NCBI RefSeq assembly: GCF_002844395.1
Contig: NZ_CP025197.1
Span: 744,001-808,000, forward strand
Reading direction: 5' to 3'
Length of the DNA: 64,000 bases
Source of the DNA: Acetivibrio saccincola
Lineage (GTDB): Bacteria > Bacillota > Clostridia > Acetivibrionales > Acetivibrionaceae
This document shows positions 38,901 to 45,308 of this stretch, piece after piece (the first letter of the stretch is position 1; every line of letters begins with the position of its first letter). The translations under genes were made by a program, and so were the position numbers. Under the pieces are notes generated by a model. The model was not told the origin of the DNA, ran no database searches, and saw only the letters and a program-made list of their open reading frames with translations.

Positions 38901-39113
38901 AATATTGAAGTTCAAAGAAGAATAGTGGGAAGAGACGGAAATTACGACATAGAATTACTAAGCTATTCTTCAGAAAATTGCAATATGTGGGAAATAGAAG
39001 GTCTAAAGGACAGAAAGGTTGACAGCGCAGGAAAAGTCTTTGATATTAAGCCGGGAGATGTAGTATTTTACTACACGGATGAGAGGTCTACAGATGACTA
39101 CAGGGTAAGGTAA
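35985..39113 (+). CDS. Large surface protein, main part
   Basis: 1042 residues, beta-rich, with repeated Ig/PKD-like strands, many Asn/Gly turns and no hydrolase motif that I recognise. It resembles large exported proteins that I recall as Athe_2463-domain proteins of thermophilic clostridia (from memory, unverified). It lacks its own signal peptide, which lies in the first fragment. Its last about 188 residues are duplicated at 15,717. It stands between the stalk gene and module E. Confidence 0.6.
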   Translation: MPQLENSQGDFNNNPDFEESIREGLKLISRIRNGEIYDFPEHRLDEREWHQYVHVYQPPTSVSWGSGIMFHMTSDGRIWYLSVPMAPLEPDELPPPDTGSINASLRVVNVTPERLADGERGVRVTLDSSGSTAVLNDENVAITARRYFDDFGNEYPTTNNTFVFPVDYAQPGSFITLKVRVFSQDLYNAGLRAEDETSVTIHIGREREIEIDGRGVLAADVRGSEKFDVLRGIPGTESLYANITDVPAYLADVEYRPVSDKVEYTVEVRRTYNLRWEVDNGHYRNIRDENGFIVRQEWIPNWVTRTDSQTITRTYTVEREYLYYLIDHLEVYGLENAVIRNGCLPNGSITLTPRGYAPPKVEIDRNNSNYFTNASTRKSALPDGATMRLRPDGQSSNVTVNKNSSRDYVIDPGYTIVIELPDVSLNGGRGGRPSTPYISQNEWRGIAEGAIWYVRVRNDKLVIDGHTVSDNRWRNGFTDEPAELPSAGSIGKDVLFEHKGTVPNKELTIKANTPNGVYESSGEINYVRVTNINGSRERITNEIDVNPVIVHTPVECAPAVKDDRGFNQEINADRSRSSLILGRPSTLTIPIVGRYMNLPGYNRNYANYIREIQVRFPFDIYLGQNKNGTYLKAGTWHTIRESQIDGSGNEVRLDFFLPEWVDEGNYNVEVKVFAVNSEPDDGRVQRRENSERRNNVPVNYVAENTVPVRVIGRVYGFRITDINDYPRWREVFRTGQNTSEHTGNYYSAGDNDENGRKKRDAGRFTLPILNGSHTGAVNLGVLKSGYKFYFELNTVGNHFTEDDFVSIIPEFRYVKKDGTGWKRVDLWYMQRIDGKDKFIKVGSEEDRKNRKTMQLGDSYRNVPAKEIKDTSSILGVSESTLRNQDAYTGWYGRIVLSWKSRTFVGDDTNLPYGVDSEKAKKSVQKWYGEYGIPNAVYVCEAGRDVIKELSKTGKSIEEYDGWLKDGYIVVNFNIEVQRRIVGRDGNYDIELLSYSSENCNMWEIEGLKDRKVDSAGKVFDIKPGDVVFYYTDERSTDDYRVR

Positions 39114-39135
39114 AATGTGGAAAAATAAAAAATGA

Positions 39136-39203
39136 TGCAATTCATCCCAAAAATCGTGCAATTCGTCAGGAAATCCGTCGGGGGTGAAAAAATTTATTAT
39201 AAT
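39136..39203 (+). promoter_or_regulatory. 21-bp-period direct repeat and -10 box, module E
   Basis: TGCAATTCATC (39136), TGCAATTCGTC (39157), TATAAT at 39198-39203. Confidence 0.6.
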
Positions 39204-39244
39204 ATACACATAAAATAAATTACAAAAATAAGGGGGGTAAAAAA

Positions 39245-39553
39245 ATGAGCAGAGCAATTACAGTTACACCGGAGGAGTTGACAAGGACAGCCAATTCAGT
39301 AGAAGGTAAGACAAAGGAGTATGTTAGTTTATATAATAAACTTTACAGTGAAGTGGATTCAATGTCAAAAAGCTGGTCCGGGGAAGCAAACAGGGCTTAT
39401 GCAGGACAGATAGAAGGATTCCGTAAGGAGTTTGAAAATTTAAAAAAAGTCCTTGAAAACTACACAGCACTATTAAGGGAATCAGCAAGAGTGTATGGAC
39501 AGACAGAGACAAACATAAGAGACAGTGCTAAAAAACTTATAACAGGAAGATAG
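39245..39553 (+). CDS. WXG100 family protein, module E first
   Basis: 102 residues, protein identical to the module A copy. SWSGEAN turn; RBS GGGGGG. First gene of module E. Confidence 0.85.
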   Translation: MSRAITVTPEELTRTANSVEGKTKEYVSLYNKLYSEVDSMSKSWSGEANRAYAGQIEGFRKEFENLKKVLENYTALLRESARVYGQTETNIRDSAKKLITGR

Positions 39554-39755
39554 TAAAGAAAAGGTAAAAGGATAAGAAGAAACAAAAGAAGAAAGATAAA
39601 AAGAAAGGCAATAACAAGACAATAACAAGATAAGGACAAGGCAACAGCAAGGAAATAGTAAGATAATAATAAGATAAGAACAAGGGAAAGAGTAAAGTTA
39701 AAGACAGCAGTAAGCATTTTAAATTATGAAAAATAAGACAAGGGGGGAATAAAAA

Positions 39756-40055
39756 ATGGCTGAATTTAAAGTTACGCCGGAAATGCTAAAATCAACATCA
39801 TCAAGTTTAAAAAATATAAATTCAAGATTCAGATCCGTAATGGAAGGTATAGAAACAGATATGAGAGCTATGAAGCAAAAGTGGGACAGTGAGGCTGCAG
39901 ATACATTCTTAGCAAAGTTTGAAAAATTTAAGAGCAATCTTGAAGGTTATTATCAGGTGGTGGAATCATATTCAAAATTCTTAGAAGAAACAGCACAAGC
40001 ATACTCAGAATCTGATAAATCAATTAATAATTTAACTGCAAACCTTTTTGCATAA
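39756..40055 (+). CDS. WXG100-like protein, module E second
   Basis: 99 residues, identical to the module A copy, WDS turn. It is separated from the first gene by the 200-bp purine-rich spacer. Confidence 0.85.
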   Translation: MAEFKVTPEMLKSTSSSLKNINSRFRSVMEGIETDMRAMKQKWDSEAADTFLAKFEKFKSNLEGYYQVVESYSKFLEETAQAYSESDKSINNLTANLFA

Positions 40056-40116
40056 AATATGCTATAGCTATATATATATAATATATCCTTTACTTCCATT
40101 AAATATTGTATTTTAA

Positions 40117-40151
40117 AACACAAGTCCTGCCAAAGAGGCAGGTTTTGTGTT
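40117..40151 (+). terminator. Hairpin between WXG100 pair and effector, module E
   Basis: Same stem as in module A (AACACAA/TTGTGTT, CCTGCC/GGCAGG). Confidence 0.55.
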
Positions 40152-40209
40152 ACTATTTTCATTTAATGGTGAAGACCATTAAAAAAACGCAAACTAAGGG
40201 GGGATAAAT

Positions 40210-42015
40210 ATGTCATACATGTCTATTGATATTAATTCTTTAAAAGATATAGAAAAAAGGGTTAATTCTCTTTCAAAAAGCATTGAAAAGATAAAGAGCA
40301 GTCTTTCTTCCGTAAGAAGCAATATAGATTCGACAGTTCGGAACAGAAGCGGGATAGACAGCAGTATGTCAAGCCTTATCAGAGAAGTTGGCGAAAGAGA
40401 ACGTATAATGAATAATGTAAAGCAATTTTTAAATGAAGCGGTTAAACAATATGAAGATATGGAAAAAGAACTTAGAAGAGAATCAGACAGAATAATTGCA
40501 AACAGTGCTCCAAAGACCGGTATAATAAAAAGCATATTAAACGGTTTAAAATCAATTGGTAAAAGACTAGGAAATCTTTTAAAGACAATTGCAAAAAATT
40601 CAATACTTTTAAGTCCTATAATAATTGGAACGGCAGTCCGTTCAATAGGAAAAATGCTGATAGAGAGAGGTTTTATAATAACCAATAAACCAATTGAAAT
40701 TGTAAAAAGAGATGATATAGGTTTACCGATATTAAACGGAATATTAAGTTATAATCCGGATGAGTATAGCCCATATGTGGTACTTTTGCAGAAAAGATTA
40801 ATTGAGCTGGGGTATGGGGACGGTCTTGAAGTCAATGGTATATTTAATTCAGATACACTTGAGGCGGTAAACAGGTATAAAGAGGATTATGGGCTTTGGA
40901 ACTTTGGTGAGTATGAAGGTAAGGTGGGGGAAACTACCTGGAATCATTTATTTAATAATCAGAAGGTACCTTATCTTACAATTGACAATGTAGAAAGAGA
41001 TAGCATGGGTATACCGGTTTTTAACAGCATACTAAGCTATAATCCATGGGAATATAACATTTATGTAGTATTTCTGCAAAAAAGGTTAATTGAATTAGGA
41101 TACGGAGATGATATAGAAGTAAATGGAATATTTGACTCAAAGACACTTGAAGCGGTAAACAGATATAAAGAGGATTATGGACTTTGGAATCATGACGAAT
41201 ATGAAGGCAAGGTAGGAGAAACCACCTGGAATCATTTATTTAAAAATCAGAAGGTACCTTTTATAGGTGGAATAAATGAACATGATTCAAATAAAAATCA
41301 AAATATAGATGTAAGTGAAACACTTGAGTTTATAGAAACAGCGGCAAAGATAATAAGTGAAAATGAAAGTCGTGGGTACGGAACTGTTAACCGTAAAGAC
41401 GGGACCGGTTCACCATCAGCACCGTATTCCTTGAGTATTGGTAGATTACAATGGTATGGTGTAAGAGCACATGATTTACTGAAAAAGATAAAAGACAAAA
41501 ATCCAGAACAGGCTAAACAAATTTTAACAGGTACTACTATTTATGAAGAACTTATGCAGGACAGGAGTGTTTTTATAAGCCGTCCTTTAAATGAAAAAGA
41601 AGCTGAGGCAGTTTCAAAATTATTAACTACTCCTGAGGGAATAGAAGTTCAAAACGAAACAATGATTAATGATGTGGGCGATTACATTAGGGTCGGAAAA
41701 AATTGGGGAATAACTGATGCAAGAGCTTTATTGTATTTTGCAGATTTATACAATCAAAGCCCGAAAAGTACTAAAGCAATTGTAGAAAAAGTCCAAGCTA
41801 ATGGAGAAGTTACTTTAGAAGCCCTTCATAAAGCAGCACTGGAAGACAGCACAATGGGTGTGTATAAGGAAAGAAGAAATGTAACTTATGAAAAAGCTTT
41901 ACTGTATGATGGTGCAGGAAATAAGTCTGAAGTAGGAGCTATTAGTAATAGCAACAAAAACAAACAGCAGGAAACGTCTTCGGGAAATGATACAGCAAGT
42001 GTGCAGCTAATATAA
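40210..42015 (+). CDS. Effector E: T7SS-type N-terminus, two PG-binding repeats, lysozyme-like domain (frameshifted)
   Basis: The first 340 residues are almost the same as effector A (export domain, hydrophobic segment, two peptidoglycan-binding repeats). Residues about 363-575 form a lysozyme-superfamily-like domain: a candidate catalytic Glu in ISENESRGYG and SIGRLQWYG, an order seen in chitosanase/lysozyme-like enzymes; the exact family is uncertain. The frame stops at 42015. A duplicated GT at about 42,009 explains the shift: without it the sequence runs on as [11 protein letters not shown] into LysM. Confidence 0.75.
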   Translation: MSYMSIDINSLKDIEKRVNSLSKSIEKIKSSLSSVRSNIDSTVRNRSGIDSSMSSLIREVGERERIMNNVKQFLNEAVKQYEDMEKELRRESDRIIANSAPKTGIIKSILNGLKSIGKRLGNLLKTIAKNSILLSPIIIGTAVRSIGKMLIERGFIITNKPIEIVKRDDIGLPILNGILSYNPDEYSPYVVLLQKRLIELGYGDGLEVNGIFNSDTLEAVNRYKEDYGLWNFGEYEGKVGETTWNHLFNNQKVPYLTIDNVERDSMGIPVFNSILSYNPWEYNIYVVFLQKRLIELGYGDDIEVNGIFDSKTLEAVNRYKEDYGLWNHDEYEGKVGETTWNHLFKNQKVPFIGGINEHDSNKNQNIDVSETLEFIETAAKIISENESRGYGTVNRKDGTGSPSAPYSLSIGRLQWYGVRAHDLLKKIKDKNPEQAKQILTGTTIYEELMQDRSVFISRPLNEKEAEAVSKLLTTPEGIEVQNETMINDVGDYIRVGKNWGITDARALLYFADLYNQSPKSTKAIVEKVQANGEVTLEALHKAALEDSTMGVYKERRNVTYEKALLYDGAGNKSEVGAISNSNKNKQQETSSGNDTASVQLI

Positions 42016-42023
42016 CTGAATAT

Positions 42024-42740
42024 GTGGTAAAAAGCGGAGATACTTTAAGTAAAATAGCAAAAATGTTCAATACAAGCGTAGAGGAATTAGCAAGATTTAA
42101 TAAAATACAAAATGTGAATTTAATTGTTGTAGGGCAAGTAATAAAAATACCAAAAGCCAACAGTGCTCCGGTTAATAATACACTAACCGACAATAATTCA
42201 ATATCAACCGGAAATGTAAATGTTGATAAATTCCTTTCTATAGCTTCCGGTGAATTTGGATATGCAGAGAAAGGAGTGAATATAACAAAATATGGAGAAT
42301 GGTATGGCATGAATGGTGAAGCTTGGTGCGTTATGTTCATATCTTGGTGCGCAGACCAGGCAGGTATCCTGGGAGATGTTGTTCCAAAAGCGGCCCATGC
42401 CTTTTATATGAAATGTGGATACATGGATAAAGGAAATTACAGGACAAGAGAATCCGGATACATTCCTAAAGCAGGAGATACAATTATATTTTCAGAAGGA
42501 CTTGAGCATGTGGATAATGTATCTCAAGAAAAGAGAAATTACAAACATGGTGGAATAGTGGTGGCATATGATCCTGAAACGCAAACAGTATATACTATTG
42601 AGGGGAATGCAGGCAATGAAGTAAGATATAGAGCATATAACTTAAATCATATTGAGATTGATGGATATGGAATAAACGGAGGAACTACATATGGACAGAT
42701 ACCTTCTAATGTATCAATTGGTTATATGGGAACGCAGTAA
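42024..42740 (+). CDS. Effector E, detached LysM and CHAP domains
   Basis: 238 residues: a LysM repeat (KSGDTLSKIAKMFNTS) and a CHAP amidase-type domain with Cys in EAWCVMFISWCAD and His in YKHGGIVVAY. The CHAP part is closely similar to that of effector C. No good RBS is at 42024, so it is probably only made if the shift is repaired or read through. Confidence 0.7.
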   Translation: MVKSGDTLSKIAKMFNTSVEELARFNKIQNVNLIVVGQVIKIPKANSAPVNNTLTDNNSISTGNVNVDKFLSIASGEFGYAEKGVNITKYGEWYGMNGEAWCVMFISWCADQAGILGDVVPKAAHAFYMKCGYMDKGNYRTRESGYIPKAGDTIIFSEGLEHVDNVSQEKRNYKHGGIVVAYDPETQTVYTIEGNAGNEVRYRAYNLNHIEIDGYGINGGTTYGQIPSNVSIGYMGTQ

Positions 42741-42783
42741 TTATAAAAATTTAATTTTATAAAAAATTGATGTTAAAATGTAT

Positions 42784-42810
42784 TTCATTCTAAAAATCGT
42801 GCGTTTGTCA
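42784..42810 (+). promoter_or_regulatory. Degenerate copy of the module repeat before the module E lipoprotein
   Basis: TTCATTCTAAAAATCGTGCG then TTTGTCAG aligns with the 21-bp repeat of modules A, B, E and F. It could give the lipoprotein its own regulated start; no clear -10 box was found. Confidence 0.3.
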
Positions 42811-42850
42811 GAAAACATACAATAGATTTTAGAAAGGAGTTTGATTAAAG

Positions 42851-44137
42851 ATGATAAAAATTATAAAGAAGAATTGTTTGATTATATTTATTATATTGGC
42901 TTTAGCTTTATTATCATCTTGTGTTGCAAAAAATTCGGAAGATGTTGATGATGCAGGAGATGTTAAATATAATAATGATGCAGAAAAGGATGTTACAGAT
43001 AAGGACAGTGAGTATGACAGGAACACAGAAGCAAATGCAGGAGATGAAGAAAAAATTAACAGTGAAGAACTTGCATTTACTGAAGTTAACGGCAAAGAAG
43101 TGAAAGATATTTTAGTAGAAAATGCCGGTGCACTTTTAAATGACTATACTAAAATACAGTTGCCGGAAGAATACTCAATTTTTGATGTTTCAAAGGGTAT
43201 TTTAAACAATGATGATGTTTTGGACATCGCTGTTGTCGTTGAAAAAACTCCGGGTTTAACATATGAAGACAGGCAGCTTTATGTGTTATTATCTAATGAA
43301 CAAAATGGATATGATATTTTAATTGATAAAAATGATCTGGTATTAGGCAGTGAAGATGGTGGCCCATTTGGTGACCCATATAGTGGAACAAAAATAGAAA
43401 ATAAAACATTAGAAATTAAAAATTATGGAGGAAGTTCGGATAGGTGGGGTACTACAGAAAAGTTTAAAATGATTGACGGAAGACTGAAACTTGTAGAAGA
43501 ACGAATATTAGCATATTCTAATACAACAGCCAGCGGAGAAATAAAAATTATTGATTTTTTAGAAAAAACCAGCAAAACTTATTCAGTTTCAGAGACAAAT
43601 AAAGACGGGGAACATTTATTAGATTCAAAATCCATAAGAGTGATAGAAGATGTTTATTTTGATGAAAAAAAGCCTGAAAAATACTATGAAATTATCAATG
43701 AGAAAGTTTTTTTTAATAAAGCTGAATATGGGGAAAAAGGTGCATTGTATTTAGGGATGCCTATGGAGGAAGTTGAGAGGGTATTAAATGAAATGAATGT
43801 TGAAATTTTAAATGAAATAGAGATTACCTCTCATCCCGATGATTGGAATTATGGAAATAAAGAGTTTTGGATGAAGGATTACCATATAGAATTTGACAAG
43901 AAAGACAACATCTACGAAATATATGTACATGGAAATATTCCCACAGAACGCGGATTAAAAATCGGAGACCCAATAGAAAAAATGGAAGAACTTTATGGGG
44001 AAAACTACAAAAAATCCACAGATGGCGGAGAGACACGTTTTAGATATGATATGGGCGATTATAAATTTTGGGGGATTTTTAGTGAAGATAATAAGCTGAA
44101 AATATGGGCATTGGCCAGAAATTTAGATATTGACTAG
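42851..44137 (+). CDS. Lipoprotein with LGM domain, candidate immunity protein of module E
   Basis: 428 residues, RBS AAAGGAG, lipobox LSSC, acidic linker. Residues about 60-280 form a beta-rich domain (ILNNDDVLDIAVVVEK). The C-terminal about 130 residues (LYLGMPMEEVERVLN, ITSHPDDWNYGNK, GLKIGDPIEKMEELYG) match the C-terminal domain of the module C lipoprotein (29,216). Effectors C and E share their CHAP domain, so this domain is a good candidate for its inhibitor. Confidence 0.65.
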   Translation: MIKIIKKNCLIIFIILALALLSSCVAKNSEDVDDAGDVKYNNDAEKDVTDKDSEYDRNTEANAGDEEKINSEELAFTEVNGKEVKDILVENAGALLNDYTKIQLPEEYSIFDVSKGILNNDDVLDIAVVVEKTPGLTYEDRQLYVLLSNEQNGYDILIDKNDLVLGSEDGGPFGDPYSGTKIENKTLEIKNYGGSSDRWGTTEKFKMIDGRLKLVEERILAYSNTTASGEIKIIDFLEKTSKTYSVSETNKDGEHLLDSKSIRVIEDVYFDEKKPEKYYEIINEKVFFNKAEYGEKGALYLGMPMEEVERVLNEMNVEILNEIEITSHPDDWNYGNKEFWMKDYHIEFDKKDNIYEIYVHGNIPTERGLKIGDPIEKMEELYGENYKKSTDGGETRFRYDMGDYKFWGIFSEDNKLKIWALARNLDID

Positions 44138-44241
44138 ATTATAGGAATATACAAGGGAAGTAGGCAACACAGGTTGTTTTAAGTTAAACGGAATAGAATA
44201 TGAAGCAGGAATCGAATATAAGTGTCGAAAAATAAAAAAAG

Positions 44242-44309
44242 TGCAATTCATCCCAAAAATCGTGCAATTCGTCAGGAAATCCGTCAGGGGTGAAAAAATT
44301 TATTATAAT
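44242..44309 (+). promoter_or_regulatory. 21-bp-period direct repeat and -10 box, module F
   Basis: TGCAATTCATC (44242), TGCAATTCGTC (44263), TATAAT at 44304-44309. Confidence 0.6.
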
Positions 44310-44350
44310 ATACACATAAAATAAATTACAAAAATGAGGGGGGTAAAAAT

Positions 44351-44659
44351 ATGAGCAGAGCAATTACAGTTACACCGGAGGAGTTGAAAAGGACAGCCAA
44401 TTCAGTAGAGGGCAAGACAAAGGAGTATGTGAGTTTATATAATAAACTCTACAGTGAAGTGGATTCAATGTCAAAAAGCTGGTCCGGGGAAGCAAACAGG
44501 GCTTATGCAGGACAGATAGAAGGATTCCGTAAGGAGTTTGAAAATTTAAAAAAAGTCCTTGAAAACTACACAGCACTATTAAGAGAATCAGCAAGAGTGT
44601 ATGGACAGACAGAGACAAACATAAGAGACAGTGCTAAAAAACTTATAACAGGAAGATAG
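44351..44659 (+). CDS. WXG100 family protein, module F first
   Basis: 102 residues, near-identical to the other three first copies (one Lys for Thr in EELKRTAN). SWSGEAN turn. Confidence 0.85.
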   Translation: MSRAITVTPEELKRTANSVEGKTKEYVSLYNKLYSEVDSMSKSWSGEANRAYAGQIEGFRKEFENLKKVLENYTALLRESARVYGQTETNIRDSAKKLITGR

Positions 44660-44861
44660 TAAACAAAAGGTAAAAGGATAAGAAGAAACATAAGAAGAAA
44701 GATAAAAAGAAAGGCAATAACAAGACAATAACAAGATAAGGACAAGGCAACAGCAAGGAAATAGTAAGATAATAATAAGATAAGAACAAGGGAAAGAGTA
44801 AAGTTAAAGACAGCAGTAAGCATTTTAAATTATGAAAAATAATACAAGGGGGGAATAAAAA

Positions 44862-45161
44862 ATGGCTGAATTTAAAGTTACGCCGGAAATGCTAAAATCA
44901 ACATCATCAAGTTTAAAAAATATAAATTCAAGATTCAGATCCGTAATGGAAGGTATAGAAACAGATATGAGAGCTATGAAGCAAAAGTGGGACAGTGAGG
45001 CTGCAGATACATTCTTAGCAAAGTTTGAAAAATTTAAGAGCAATCTTGAAGGTTATTATCAGGTGGTGGAATCATATTCAAAATTCTTAGAAGAAACAGC
45101 ACAAGCATACTCAGAATCTGATAAATCAATTAATAACTTAACAGCAAATCTTTTTGCATAA
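44862..45161 (+). CDS. WXG100-like protein, module F second
   Basis: 99 residues, same protein as in modules A and E, WDS turn. Confidence 0.85.
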   Translation: MAEFKVTPEMLKSTSSSLKNINSRFRSVMEGIETDMRAMKQKWDSEAADTFLAKFEKFKSNLEGYYQVVESYSKFLEETAQAYSESDKSINNLTANLFA

Positions 45162-45217
45162 AATACGCTGTATATATATAATATATCCTTTACTTCCATA
45201 AAATATTGTATTTTACA

Positions 45218-45252
45218 AACACAAGTCCTGCCAAAGAGGCAGGTTTTGTGTT
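45218..45252 (+). terminator. Hairpin between WXG100 pair and effector, module F
   Basis: AACACAA/TTGTGTT and CCTGCC/GGCAGG stem as in module A. Confidence 0.55.
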
Positions 45253-45308
45253 ACTATTTTCATTTAATGGTGAAGACCATAAAAAAACATAAAAAAGGTG
45301 GAATAAAT

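Larger units (their letters stand above)
38548..41176 (+). repeat. Large direct repeat, copy 2 (partner 15,717-18,336)
   Basis: Here the repeat is continuous with the complete 3' part of the surface-protein gene, so this is the likely source and the copy at 15,717 the derived one. Confidence 0.85.
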
